From: an uncultured Alphaproteobacteria bacterium
GTDB taxonomy: Bacteria > Pseudomonadota > Alphaproteobacteria > HIMB59
Direction: 5' to 3'
Assembly: GCA_902538085.1 (NCBI GenBank)
Contig: CACBDV010000001.1
Coordinates: 107,766 to 171,765 of the forward strand
DNA length: 64,000 nucleotides
Shown: one piece after another, positions 30,612 to 39,701 of the stretch
Numbering within the stretch: the stretch's first letter is position 1
How the letters are laid out: each line of letters opens with the position of its first letter
Notes under the pieces: model-generated
The model's database searches: none
Seen by the model: only the letters and a program-made list of their open reading frames with translations
What the model was told of the DNA's origin: nothing
Position numbers and translations under genes: made by a program

Positions 30612-31177
30612 TGATAATATTTTTAAAGCGTGTAAATATTATAATCGCCTTAATTTTATTATTTTTAACTCTTGGTTTAATTAAATTTAAAAATAATTTA
30701 TCTCATGATCCTGTAAGTAACTTTAATGTTGATGCGATTGTTGTATTAACAGGAGGGAAAGGAGAGAGAATTATTGAGGGTTATAAACAAATTGAAAAAT
30801 CTAATCAAAATAAGTTGTTTATTTCTGGTGTTGATAATACCTTTAATTCAGAAGTTGTATTAGTGAATATTCTTAACTTTGATCAAAACATTGTTGAATG
30901 TTGTATTGAGGTTGGATATTTATCAAAAAATACATATGAAAATGCGTTAGAAACAAGATATTGGGCCTTAGAAAAAAAAATAAAATCGATTTTATTAATT
31001 ACTTCAGATTTACATATGCAACGTGCAGAATTTTTATTTAATCAACTATCAGGTTTGAAAGTAACTCCTTATTCTGTAAGCAATATTGATATAGTTATTC
31101 CTTTTGAAAAATTGGTAGAGGAGTACATTAAGTTAATTGTCTCAAAATTAGTTTTTATAAAAAAATATGAAATTTAG
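30611..31177 (+). CDS. YdcF/ElyC-like DUF218 protein
   Basis: A 188-residue DUF218-domain protein with one N-terminal transmembrane anchor. AIVVLTGGKGERIIEGYKQ and LLITSDLHMQRAEFLF are family blocks. Relatives such as ElyC and SanA act in envelope biogenesis; the activity is unknown. It lies between lysA (1-base overlap) and plsC (11-base overlap). Confidence 0.88.
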   Translation: MIIFLKRVNIIIALILLFLTLGLIKFKNNLSHDPVSNFNVDAIVVLTGGKGERIIEGYKQIEKSNQNKLFISGVDNTFNSEVVLVNILNFDQNIVECCIEVGYLSKNTYENALETRYWALEKKIKSILLITSDLHMQRAEFLFNQLSGLKVTPYSVSNIDIVIPFEKLVEEYIKLIVSKLVFIKKYEI

Positions 31178-31838
31178 TTTTTTAATAACATTTTATTTTA
31201 CAACAGCTATTGTATTAATTATTTCTTTGTTAGGCCTTCCCTTCAAATATACAAAATTTAGATTTTTTGTGCTTTTCTTTACAAGGAACATGGCAGTAAT
31301 TTTAAAACTGTTTGGAATTAATATAGAAGTAATTAATTCTGATATTGCTCACAAAAAGGGTTATCTCTATGCGAGTAAACATCAGTCAATATTTGAAACA
31401 ATATACTTTAATGAACTCTTTTATAATCCTGCATATATTTTAAAAAAAGAATTATTGAATATTCCACTATTTGGGACCTACCTTAAAAAATTGGGAATGA
31501 TTGCTATTGATAGAAAACAAGGAATCCATAGTCTTCGTTATGTAAATCAGCAAACAGCTGAATATTTAGATCATAGACCTGTAATAATTTTTCCCGAAGG
31601 AACCAGAACAACCTTTAAGGATCAACCTGATTTAAAACCTGGAATTTATTCTATGTACAAGTCTTTAAACAAGCCAGTTGTGCCTATTGCTTTAAATTCT
31701 GGAAAATTTTGGCCTAAAAATAATCAGATTAATAAAGGCTCCATAACAGTGGAGTTTAAAGAGCCGATACCTCCAGGGTTAAGCAAGCAAGAATTTTTAA
31801 ATAAACTCAAAATGGAGATAAATAGCCTTAATCATTAG
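31167..31838 (+). CDS. plsC: 1-acyl-sn-glycerol-3-phosphate acyltransferase
   Basis: Makes phosphatidic acid by acylating lysophosphatidate at the inner membrane. An N-terminal hydrophobic segment is followed by the catalytic block SKHQSIFETI, where the usual HX4D reads HX4E, and by FPEGTRT near residue 140, which binds the phosphate. The 223-residue length is normal. The Glu in place of Asp is a conservative deviation. Confidence 0.9.
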   Translation: MKFSFLITFYFTTAIVLIISLLGLPFKYTKFRFFVLFFTRNMAVILKLFGINIEVINSDIAHKKGYLYASKHQSIFETIYFNELFYNPAYILKKELLNIPLFGTYLKKLGMIAIDRKQGIHSLRYVNQQTAEYLDHRPVIIFPEGTRTTFKDQPDLKPGIYSMYKSLNKPVVPIALNSGKFWPKNNQINKGSITVEFKEPIPPGLSKQEFLNKLKMEINSLNH

Positions 31839-32724
31839 GAATAAACTTTCCTGCCTGTCTTGCCTTAACAATTCTATCTCTTACGTTTTTGGTCTTCTTT
31901 AATTTTGTTAGTAAATTCTTAGAATTTCCATGATTGAGGGTTTTAGAAAATTTTTTTAATTCACTTATGAAATTATTAGTTAATTTTTGAATTTGAGAAT
32001 TATTTGCTAAAAATATATCCCTCCACATTTCTGGATCACTTCCTGCTACTCTAGTAAAGTCTCTAAAGCCCCCTGCAGAAAATTTTACAAGCTTTGAATT
32101 TAGTGAAGATTCTTTTTTCATTGCCGTCAAAACTAATGAATAGGAAATTAAATGAGGCAAATGTGAAGTCAAGCTAAGCACTTTATCATGCTCTTTTGCA
32201 GACATAATTTCTATTTTCATATTTAGTGACTTCCAAAACCTAACTATCTTATTGATGTTTGTCTTGGAAGATTTTTTTAAAGGACAAATAATATTATATC
32301 TATTTGTAAATAGTCCATCAAATCCATTCTCCAGTCCAGCTTTTTCAATACCCGCTATTGGGTGTGAGGGAATAAAATTAAATTTATATTTTTTTTGATT
32401 ATATAATTTTTCTATATTTACTTTTGTTGAGCCTACATCTGTAACAATTGCTTTATCTAAATTAATATTGCTAAGTTTTTTGAATATAGATTGATACTGG
32501 AGCATAGGCACACAAATAATTATGAGATCAATATTTAAATTATTGATTTCTTGAAGTGATTTCAAAACTTTTACATTATTTAATTTTGATTTATTAATTC
32601 TAATTTTGAGGTTATTGGATTTATCAAAGGCAAAAATATTAACATTTTTGTATTTTTTAATTACTGATCTTGCTATTGATGATCCAATCATTCCAAAACC
32701 AATTATGAGAATATTTTTAAACAT
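31828..32724 (-). CDS. tyrA: prephenate/arogenate dehydrogenase
   Basis: NAD(P)-dependent dehydrogenase of tyrosine synthesis. The Rossmann motif IIGFGMIGSS starts at residue 6. The substrate region is FIPSHPIAGIEKAGLE with the catalytic His, and LTSHLPHLISYSL and SAGGFRDFTRVAGSDPEMW follow, all typical of TyrA. The 298-residue length fits. It overlaps hisC by 8 bases, the common alphaproteobacterial hisC-tyrA pair for aromatic and histidine supply. Confidence 0.93.
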   Translation of the reverse strand: MFKNILIIGFGMIGSSIARSVIKKYKNVNIFAFDKSNNLKIRINKSKLNNVKVLKSLQEINNLNIDLIIICVPMLQYQSIFKKLSNINLDKAIVTDVGSTKVNIEKLYNQKKYKFNFIPSHPIAGIEKAGLENGFDGLFTNRYNIICPLKKSSKTNINKIVRFWKSLNMKIEIMSAKEHDKVLSLTSHLPHLISYSLVLTAMKKESSLNSKLVKFSAGGFRDFTRVAGSDPEMWRDIFLANNSQIQKLTNNFISELKKFSKTLNHGNSKNLLTKLKKTKNVRDRIVKARQAGKFIPND

Positions 32725-33772
32725 TAAATTTATTGGCTGTTTTTACTGCCTTTTTCATGTCACTTTTTGTTCCAATGGTCATCCTAACAAAATTATGTAA
32801 TCCATATGATGACAATGATCTGACTGTAATTTTATTGGAGTGTAAAAAATCAACAAATTTTTGAGTTATTGATGAACTTTTAAACTTTAAAAGGATAAAA
32901 TTGGCCTGAGTATCAATAGTTTCAAATAATTTGTTATTTAGACTTCTACAAGTAAGAGATTTGTTTACAAAATTATTTTTTACAGAGTCATTAATCCATT
33001 TTTTATTTTTCAAAGACTCTTGGGCTGCAATGCATGACAATCTTGATACATTAAAAGGCTTTTTATATTGATAGAGTTGAGAAATAAGCTTTGAATTAGC
33101 ATATCCCCAACCTACTCTTAAGCCGCCTAGAGCAAATATTTTTGAAAAAGACCTTGTTATAATTAAATTAGAATATTTTTTAACTAATTGCATTCCATCA
33201 TCGTATTTTTTATCTCTAATGTATTCACAGTATGCTGAATCTAAAACAATAATTGTTTTTTTACTTACTTTATTTAAAAATTTAATTAATTCATTTTTGT
33301 AAAAAATAGACCCAGTAGGATTATTGGGGTTAGCTAAAAAAACAATTTTTGTTTTTGAGTTTATAATTTTACTTAAATTTTCTAATTTAAATTGAAACTC
33401 TTTATCATCATATTTTTTTACTTTGCATCTAAAGTGTTTTGCATAGATTGAATACATAGCAAAAGCATATTTAGTAAAAACGACTTCATCATTGGGTTTT
33501 GAAAAAGTAGCATATATCATTTGGAGAACTTCATCAGAGCCTGCGCCTAATATAATTTGTTTATTATTTATTTTATAAGTTTTAGCAATTTGATTAATTA
33601 AACTCTCTCCATCAAGCTCAGGATAGATATTTGAAAATTTAATATTTTTTTTTATTAATGACTTTACAGATTTAGCTGGGCCATAGTTGTTCTCATTTGA
33701 TGAAAGCCTTACATACCCTTTAAATACTTCTGCTCCACCCTTGTAGGTATTTTTTGGTTGGCTATTTTTCAT
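32717..33772 (-). CDS. hisC: histidinol-phosphate / aromatic aminotransferase
   Basis: Class I/II PLP aminotransferase. NPNNPTGS and the PLP lysine in TRSFSKIFALGGLRVGW near residue 220 are clear, and N-terminal LSSNENNYGPAKSV is the HisC-type start. At 351 residues it matches HisC. Adjacent tyrA suggests that it also serves, or mainly serves, phenylalanine/tyrosine synthesis. It is divergent from the metX riboswitch region. Confidence 0.92.
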   Translation of the reverse strand: MKNSQPKNTYKGGAEVFKGYVRLSSNENNYGPAKSVKSLIKKNIKFSNIYPELDGESLINQIAKTYKINNKQIILGAGSDEVLQMIYATFSKPNDEVVFTKYAFAMYSIYAKHFRCKVKKYDDKEFQFKLENLSKIINSKTKIVFLANPNNPTGSIFYKNELIKFLNKVSKKTIIVLDSAYCEYIRDKKYDDGMQLVKKYSNLIITRSFSKIFALGGLRVGWGYANSKLISQLYQYKKPFNVSRLSCIAAQESLKNKKWINDSVKNNFVNKSLTCRSLNNKLFETIDTQANFILLKFKSSSITQKFVDFLHSNKITVRSLSSYGLHNFVRMTIGTKSDMKKAVKTANKFNV

Positions 33773-33852
33773 AATTTTTTGATAATAAATAAACTATATA
33801 AAGAAAATATCATCATTTTATATTGAAAATTAATCCAAAAAGCCTTAAATTC

Positions 33853-33915
33853 CAGTTTCACCGATTTGATAGCAGCTTGCGGGTGTAAAACAGCTAAAGC
33901 GTATCTCCCGCAGTT
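33853..33915 (+). ncRNA. SAM-II/SAM-V-like riboswitch upstream of metX
   Basis: Between hisC and metX. CACC (33859-33862) pairs with GGTG (33882-33885) as P1. The enclosed loop begins GATTTGAT, and GCTAAAGC follows at 33893-33900; the ATTTGA...GCTAAA pair is the SAM-II/SAM-V pseudoknot hallmark. An alternative hairpin TGCGGG (33878-33883) with CCCGCA (33907-33912) shares the GGG with P1, so the two folds exclude each other, as expected of a switch. Class and boundaries are from pattern memory, not a covariance search. Confidence 0.75.
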
Positions 33916-33936
33916 ATCTTTCGAACAGGTTTAAAA

Positions 33937-35058
33937 ATGAGAGAAATAATTGCAAATACTGAATATCCAGGTTTTTTACTGAAATGCCATGAAGAGCTTC
34001 TATTGGACTCTGGTAAAAAAATTAAGAATTTTCAAATCGCTTATCAAACATATGGAAGTCTTAATGCTCAAAAAAATAATGCAATTTTGGTTTGTCATGC
34101 ATTAACTGGTGATCAATTCCCTGCAGAGGAAAATCCTATAACTAAAAAAAATGGCTGGTGGGAATTAATGATTGGACCCGATAAGCCTATTGATACGAAT
34201 AAATACTTTGTTATCTGCTCGAATGTTCTTGGGGGCTGTGTTGGAACGACAGGTCCTAATGATACTCATCCTGATACCTCAAAAATATATGGTTTAGATT
34301 TTCCCACCATAACGATTAGAGATATGGTTAGAGTACAAAAAATACTTGTTGATGAGCTTGGAATATCCAAACTGCTTTCTGTAGCTGGTGGTTCAATGGG
34401 TGCGATGCAAGTTCTACAATGGGCTGCTACTTATCCGGAAAATGTAAGATCTATTATGAGTATAGCAGGTTCGTTGAAACACTCTGCCCAAAATATTGCA
34501 TTTGACGAGGCAGGAAGACAATCCATTATGTTGGATCCTAAATGGCAAAATGGAAGATATTTGGAGAGTAATGAAAAACCTGAGAATGGTCTCTCTGTTG
34601 CAAGAATGATAGCACATATTACTTACTTATCTGAGAAAGCTTTTCAAAATAAATTTGGTCGAAATTTACAAGAAAAAAATGATTTATCTTTTGGCTTTGG
34701 AATAGACTTTCAGGTCGAAAGTTATCTTCGTTATCAAGGTAGATCTTTTGTTGATCGATTTGATGCTAATAGCTATCTATATATGACTCGAGCAATGGAT
34801 TATTTTGACGTGAAAGATGAAATTATTGCAAATAAAAAAAAAATAATTGATAATTCGATCCGATTTCTAGTTTTATCATTTACCAGTGATTGGCTATTTC
34901 CAACAAAAGAGTCAAGAGAGATAGTATCTTTATTAAATTCCATTGGGTCCAATGTTAGTTTTGCTGAAGTCGTATCAGATAGAGGTCACGATAGTTTTTT
35001 ATTAGATGAGCCACAATTTTTTAAAGTTGCTCAGGGATTTTTAAAGGGAATAAAATGA
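33937..35058 (+). CDS. metX: homoserine O-acetyltransferase
   Basis: Alpha/beta-fold acyltransferase activating homoserine for methionine synthesis. [16 protein letters not shown] holds the oxyanion region, the nucleophile is Ser in GGSMGAMQ near residue 153, and the catalytic Asp and His are in FTSDWLFPT and SDRGHDSFL. The 373-residue length fits MetX. An AGG ribosome binding site lies just upstream and the SAM riboswitch candidate precedes it, so expression should fall when SAM is high. It overlaps metW by 4 bases. Confidence 0.96.
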   Translation: MREIIANTEYPGFLLKCHEELLLDSGKKIKNFQIAYQTYGSLNAQKNNAILVCHALTGDQFPAEENPITKKNGWWELMIGPDKPIDTNKYFVICSNVLGGCVGTTGPNDTHPDTSKIYGLDFPTITIRDMVRVQKILVDELGISKLLSVAGGSMGAMQVLQWAATYPENVRSIMSIAGSLKHSAQNIAFDEAGRQSIMLDPKWQNGRYLESNEKPENGLSVARMIAHITYLSEKAFQNKFGRNLQEKNDLSFGFGIDFQVESYLRYQGRSFVDRFDANSYLYMTRAMDYFDVKDEIIANKKKIIDNSIRFLVLSFTSDWLFPTKESREIVSLLNSIGSNVSFAEVVSDRGHDSFLLDEPQFFKVAQGFLKGIK

Positions 35059-35651
35059 GAAAAGACTATGAGATCATTTTAAATTTAATTCCAGAAAACT
35101 CAAAGGTGTTGGATATTGGTTGTTCTGATGGAGAGCTAATCACTTACTTAGAAAATAAAGGAATAAGTGCTCAAGGTGTGGAATTGAGTCAAGAAAAAGT
35201 AATCAAATGTTTGGAAAAAGGATTAGATGTAATACACGGTGATATAAATTTAATAGTTGAAGATTTTCCATTTAATCAATTCGATTATTGTCTTTTGACT
35301 CAGACAATTCAGGCAGTTCAAGAACCAGACCAATTATTAAACACCCTCAAAAAAGTAAGTAAAAATATCATTGTGAGCTTTAATAATTCGGCACGTCTGA
35401 GTAAAATTTCAAATTTTCTTTTAACAGGAAGTTTTGACTCACTTTTAAAAAAAGCAAATAGTGATCACTGGTATAATACTGATTATATTCACCCATGTAG
35501 CATCAAAGATTTTAAAAAATTAGCAACAGATTTAGATCTAAAAATAATTTCAACTTTTGATGTCCTTTCTCAAAAGAAATTTGAAAACGGTAAAATTCCT
35601 TCAAATTTATTTTGTAAAGAAGTTCTCTTCCATATTACTAATGAACAATAA
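35055..35651 (+). CDS. metW: methionine biosynthesis protein MetW
   Basis: SAM-methyltransferase-fold protein that partners Met[16 protein letters not shown] is the glycine-rich motif I, and [15 protein letters not shown] and [11 protein letters not shown] match the family. The 198-residue length is normal. The metX-metW overlap (ATGA) is typical of alphaproteobacteria. Confidence 0.93.
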   Translation: MRKDYEIILNLIPENSKVLDIGCSDGELITYLENKGISAQGVELSQEKVIKCLEKGLDVIHGDINLIVEDFPFNQFDYCLLTQTIQAVQEPDQLLNTLKKVSKNIIVSFNNSARLSKISNFLLTGSFDSLLKKANSDHWYNTDYIHPCSIKDFKKLATDLDLKIISTFDVLSQKKFENGKIPSNLFCKEVLFHITNEQ

Positions 35652-35997
35652 AAATATAATTTTTGTCTATAACGCCAAAGGTGGTAAATGGAACTATATT
35701 CTTGATACAGTCCATAAATATGCCTCCCCCAGCACCTATGATTGCAATTTATGTAAAATTACTCACGACCTGAAAATGCGCGAGACGTGGAAGCAATTTA
35801 TAGAGAACTCACCACATAATTTTAAGTTTTTACATTCTGAAGAATTGGAGGAATTTAATCTTCTAAATTACAAAGATGACCTGCCTATATGTCTTGAGGA
35901 AAAAGAAGGTAAATACAAATTATTGATAGATAAGAAACAAATGAATGAATTTAAAAATGAATTTGAATTAATCAATATTTTAGAAAAGATATTATAA
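35641..35997 (+). CDS. conserved protein of unknown function
   Basis: A 118-residue cytosolic protein from ATG 35641. Its N-terminal pattern FVYNAKGGKWNYILDTVHK followed by SPSTYDCNLCKITH resembles a family of small unnamed proteins seen in several phyla, with a paired-Cys CxxC and a His. It overlaps the metW end by 11 bases, so it is probably the third gene of the riboswitch operon. The stop lies in TTATAA shared with the convergent gene. No function can be assigned. Confidence 0.75.
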   Translation: MNNKNIIFVYNAKGGKWNYILDTVHKYASPSTYDCNLCKITHDLKMRETWKQFIENSPHNFKFLHSEELEEFNLLNYKDDLPICLEEKEGKYKLLIDKKQMNEFKNEFELINILEKIL

Positions 35998-36744
35998 ACC
36001 GACTAAACCCAAATAAATTAATCGAAGCGAGCCTATCACTACAAAAATATTGATAATGGTAAAAAAAGAATTATCTGAAAGTTTACTATTCATCCAGTGT
36101 CCCAAAATTACTCCTATTACTGCAATTGGTGAAAAAATTAAATAACTATATAACTTCTCAAAGTTTAATATTTCCAAATAGAAATACGGGATTAATTTAA
36201 ATAAATTTATTAAAGCAATAGAAAAAACTACGCCTGCAACAAACTGCACTTTTTTATTATAAATTGCCATAAAATATATATTTAATGGCAATCCTCCAGA
36301 GTGGAGTACAAAACTAGTAAACCCCGCTAGTGCTCCCCAAAAAGATTTACTTCCATAAAAGGGTATTTTTTTTAAATTTCTGTTATCTGCGATTAAGTAA
36401 TTAAGCAAAACATATAGTAAGGAAATTGATCCAATAAAAATACTTATCATTGATAAATTGATAAATTTAAACAAGATTGTTCCAATAATGACCCCCAATA
36501 AAGAATATGGTGCAATTGACCATAAAATTTTATATTCAAAATGTTTTCTATTTAAAAACAAAGCGATTACATCACATACAATTAACATTGGCATTAATAT
36601 AGCTATTGCAGTTAAAGGACCATAAGTTATGGATAAAAGGGTTACTGAAATTAAAGCCAATCCACCCCCGGAAAAACCTGATTTCGAAATTGCAAATAAA
36701 AGAATAGAAAAAGAAACTATTAAGTAATAACTAATATCAAACAA
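35992..36744 (-). CDS. TauE/SafE-family sulfite/sulfonate exporter-like permease
   Basis: A 250-residue membrane protein with about eight hydrophobic segments. The N-terminal SKSGFSGGGLALISVTLLS and the mid-protein GFTSFVLHSGGLPLNIYFM are the paired family motifs. TauE/SafE members move sulfite, sulfoacetate or other anions. Nearby methionine genes make a sulfur link possible, but they are on the other strand. Confidence 0.9.
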   Translation of the reverse strand: MFDISYYLIVSFSILLFAISKSGFSGGGLALISVTLLSITYGPLTAIAILMPMLIVCDVIALFLNRKHFEYKILWSIAPYSLLGVIIGTILFKFINLSMISIFIGSISLLYVLLNYLIADNRNLKKIPFYGSKSFWGALAGFTSFVLHSGGLPLNIYFMAIYNKKVQFVAGVVFSIALINLFKLIPYFYLEILNFEKLYSYLIFSPIAVIGVILGHWMNSKLSDNSFFTIINIFVVIGSLRLIYLGLVGL

Positions 36745-36782
36745 AATTTATCCTATATTTTAAATCTCAATATAAATTAATA

Positions 36783-37490
36783 TTAAGTCGGCACAAAATT
36801 TTTAATAGGTATTTTTTTTTGTTTTTTTGAACTCTTTGCGTAAACAATCTTTTTACATACGCAAATCATTAGTCCTCCCATGTAAGGTAAAAATAATTTA
36901 CCTATTTTTTCAATTGTTCGATGTGATTTGTAATTTAAATAATGATTCCATGGAGGAAAGTGCAAAAATGTTTTTCTATAATCAAGCACCAAAAAGTCTT
37001 GTATTAGTGATTTAAATTGCTTGTTTGAGTAAGATCGACCAAACCCAAAAGGGTTGTTATCATACCGAGTCCATATACCTGATCTTCTGGGAATAATTGA
37101 TAAAAATAAACCGTTTGGCTTAAGTATTCTCCATATTTCTTCAATACTACTCTGGGGCTTATCAACGAACTCAAGTAAATGAGTTGATATTACCACATCA
37201 ACTGAACTTGGATCCAAAGGTAAGAAATATTCATGTATTATTTGGTGTTCGAAATCGTATTTCTCTTTAACATTACCATCTAAAAATTCTGGCTGCATCG
37301 AGAATATTTGTAAATTTTTATTTTGCTTACTAAGAAAAGAAAGAAAAGGGTTTGTATAACCATATCCACAAATAACACTATCGTTTACGGAATTTAAATG
37401 GGTGTTTAATTGATGACGTATGTTGCGTTTAACAATAGTGCCTAGTCTTGAATTATAAAAACTATAAATATCGGATGCGTTGATATCCAT
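36783..37490 (-). CDS. SAM-dependent methyltransferase (type 11)
   Basis: A 235-residue class I methyltransferase. SVDVVISTHLLEFVDKP and EEIWRILKPNGLFLSIIPRR are motifs after the SAM-binding strand. Such genes often sit next to gloB in alphaproteobacteria, and here it is divergent from gloB with 40 bases between starts. The substrate is unknown. Confidence 0.87.
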   Translation of the reverse strand: MDINASDIYSFYNSRLGTIVKRNIRHQLNTHLNSVNDSVICGYGYTNPFLSFLSKQNKNLQIFSMQPEFLDGNVKEKYDFEHQIIHEYFLPLDPSSVDVVISTHLLEFVDKPQSSIEEIWRILKPNGLFLSIIPRRSGIWTRYDNNPFGFGRSYSNKQFKSLIQDFLVLDYRKTFLHFPPWNHYLNYKSHRTIEKIGKLFLPYMGGLMICVCKKIVYAKSSKKQKKIPIKNFVPT

Positions 37491-37530
37491 AGTTGTATTT
37501 TAACGAGATTTACATAACATTCTATTTCTT

Positions 37531-38292
37531 ATGCAAAAACCTAATGTGTATTTGTTTCCCCAATTAGATGATAACTATGGATATTTAATTAAAAATCCTC
37601 ATGAAACAAAAGGAGTGCTAGTTGATCCCTCAGATCTAGATATGTGTTTGAAGATACTTGAACTAAATGATTGCAGTGCTTCTCACATAATCATTACACA
37701 TCATCACGATGATCACATTAGTGCTGTTGATGAAATTAAATCAAGATTTAAATCTTTAGTCATAGGGTACAAAAATGACTCCAAAATACCAAAACCAGAT
37801 AAAGAAGTTGAGGATCAGGAAATTTTTGAGATACATGGAAATGAATATAAAGTCATACATACTCCTGGGCATACGCTTCAACACATAAATTATTTTATGC
37901 TAAAACATAATATTTTATTTTCTGGGGATACTCTATTTAGCATTGGATGTGGAAGAATGTTTGAGGGAAATCCTGAAGTTTTTTGGAACAGTTTATCTAA
38001 GTTAAAACAATTACCTGAAGATACAAAAGTATATTGTGGGCATGAATATACGATGGCTAATTTAAAATTTGCCCTAAACATAGACCCTGATAATGAAAAG
38101 CTTAATGAATATTATAAATGGGCCTCACACCAAGAAAAAGAGCATAGACCAACAATTCCAACAACTCTCTCAGACCAATTGCTCTGTAATCCATTTTTGA
38201 GATGCGACACAGATCAATTTATGAAATTTTTTGACACGCAAGATGCAACAGAGGTATTTGCTAAAATGCGCTCTGCAAAGGATAATTTCTAG
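37531..38292 (+). CDS. gloB: hydroxyacylglutathione hydrolase (glyoxalase II)
   Basis: Metallo-beta-lactamase-fold hydrolase that releases D-lactate and glutathione from S-lactoylglutathione. The metal motif is THHHDDH near residue 56, with further ligands in HTPGHTLQH, SGDTLF and CGHEYT. The C-terminal HxRPTIPTTL region is typical of GloB. The 253-residue length fits. It detoxifies methylglyoxal, which could arise from the triose metabolism encoded at 46-48 kb. Confidence 0.95.
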   Translation: MQKPNVYLFPQLDDNYGYLIKNPHETKGVLVDPSDLDMCLKILELNDCSASHIIITHHHDDHISAVDEIKSRFKSLVIGYKNDSKIPKPDKEVEDQEIFEIHGNEYKVIHTPGHTLQHINYFMLKHNILFSGDTLFSIGCGRMFEGNPEVFWNSLSKLKQLPEDTKVYCGHEYTMANLKFALNIDPDNEKLNEYYKWASHQEKEHRPTIPTTLSDQLLCNPFLRCDTDQFMKFFDTQDATEVFAKMRSAKDNF

Positions 38293-38345
38293 AAAATTAT
38301 TTTAATCTTGGTGTTTTATTGAAATGTGCTAGTTTCAGAATACTT

Positions 38346-38591
38346 ATGAAAGACACTTTTCAATTAGATAGCGATATTGCTGATGCTTTTCAAAAAAAGC
38401 AAATGGATAAAGTATGTTCTCTCTACTATGAAGCAGCAAATTACTTCGAAAATAAGGCTGATATTGAAGCAGCATGTTTTTTCTATACACAAGCTTTAGT
38501 CATGGCTTTAGAGGAAAATCATGAACTTAAGGAAAAGATTATTTACAAGCTTGAAAAATACGGCAGAAGTAAAGACGCAACTTTAAATTAA
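38346..38591 (+). CDS. small helical protein of unknown function
   Basis: An 81-residue protein from ATG 38346 (MKDTFQLDSD). It is all-helical in appearance, with AANYFENKADIEAACFFYTQALVMALEE resembling a TPR-like helix pair when read in its two halves. No family was recognised. It lies 53 bases after gloB and 11 bases before ung. Confidence 0.7.
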   Translation: MKDTFQLDSDIADAFQKKQMDKVCSLYYEAANYFENKADIEAACFFYTQALVMALEENHELKEKIIYKLEKYGRSKDATLN

Positions 38592-38602
38592 CTAAAATCT
38601 GA

Positions 38603-39280
38603 ATGGAAAAATCTACCATTCAACTTCCTGATACTTGGCTTGAACATTTAAAAGAGGAATTTAATCAAGATTATATGATTAAACTCAAAAGCAAACTTTT
38701 AGAATTAAAAAAAAATAAAATTATTTTTTATCCTCCAGGAAAACAAATTTTTAATGCATTTAATTTAACTCCTTTAGACAAGGTGAAGGTAGTGATATTA
38801 GGTCAAGATCCCTACCATGGACCTGGCCAAGCTCATGGGCTCAGTTTTTCTGTACCAGAAAATATAAAACCACCGCCCTCACTGTTGAATATTTATAAAG
38901 AACTTCAAGATGACTTAAAAAAAGAGGTGAATTACAACAATGGTAATTTAGATAAGTGGGCTAAGCAGGGAGTATTTCTTTTAAACACAACTCTTACAGT
39001 AGAAAAATCAAAACCCCTCTCACATCAAAAGTTTGGTTGGGATATTTTTACAGACAAAGTTGTCTCAGTTATCAGTAATGAATTAGAAAATATTGTTTTC
39101 ATATTATGGGGTTCGTTTGCTCAATCAAAGAAAGAGATAATTGATTCGAATAAACATCTTATTTTATCAGCACCGCACCCTTCCCCATTATCGGCTCACC
39201 GCGGTTTTTTTGGGAGTAAGCCTTTTTCTAAGACAAATACCTTTCTAAAATCAAAACAAATTGATATGGTTGAATGGTAA
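38603..39280 (+). CDS. ung: uracil-DNA glycosylase (family 1)
   Basis: Removes uracil from DNA. The water-activating loop is VILGQDPYHGPGQAHGLSFSV (key residues GQDPYH) and the leucine-intercalation loop is HPSPLSAHRGFFG. LWGSFAQSK lies between. The 225-residue length is standard. Its stop overlaps the next start as TAATG. Confidence 0.97.
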   Translation: MEKSTIQLPDTWLEHLKEEFNQDYMIKLKSKLLELKKNKIIFYPPGKQIFNAFNLTPLDKVKVVILGQDPYHGPGQAHGLSFSVPENIKPPPSLLNIYKELQDDLKKEVNYNNGNLDKWAKQGVFLLNTTLTVEKSKPLSHQKFGWDIFTDKVVSVISNELENIVFILWGSFAQSKKEIIDSNKHLILSAPHPSPLSAHRGFFGSKPFSKTNTFLKSKQIDMVEW

Positions 39281-39696
39281 TGAAGACTAATGTTGAAAAT
39301 CTCGTAGGGTTTATTGAAAAAGCAGTTATTGCAATAATATTAGTAGCTACTATCACAGCCATTATGTTTGAGATAATGAGAATGATAGAAGTTCAGTATG
39401 TAGAGTTAGCTGATCTACTCCTCTTGTTTATTTATGTTGAGGTTATTGGAATGGTTCGAGTCTACTATGTTTCCAATCGTGTTAGAATGACATATCCCTT
39501 ATTTATTGCTATTACCGCTTTATCTCGTCTTATTATACTTCAAGGTAAAGACTCAAACCCAGAGCTTCTTCTTTACGAAGCAGGAGCAATAGTCTTAGTT
39601 GCGATTGCAGTCATCATTCTTCGACTTAGGTATGTCCCAATACTTCGTCCTATTGAAGATGTTGATGAAATTAAACCTAGAAGTACAAAAAAGTAA
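39280..39696 (+). CDS. psiE: PsiE-like membrane protein
   Basis: A 138-residue protein with four hydrophobic segments matching the phosphate-starvation-inducible PsiE family: LADLLLLFIYVEVIGMVRVYY and TALSRLIILQGKD are its core blocks. I choose ATG 39280 (MKTNVEN), which overlaps the ung stop by one base, over an ATG two codons earlier. Molecular function is unknown and no Pho box was seen. Confidence 0.85.
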   Translation: MKTNVENLVGFIEKAVIAIILVATITAIMFEIMRMIEVQYVELADLLLLFIYVEVIGMVRVYYVSNRVRMTYPLFIAITALSRLIILQGKDSNPELLLYEAGAIVLVAIAVIILRLRYVPILRPIEDVDEIKPRSTKK

Positions 39697-39701
39697 TAAA
39701 A

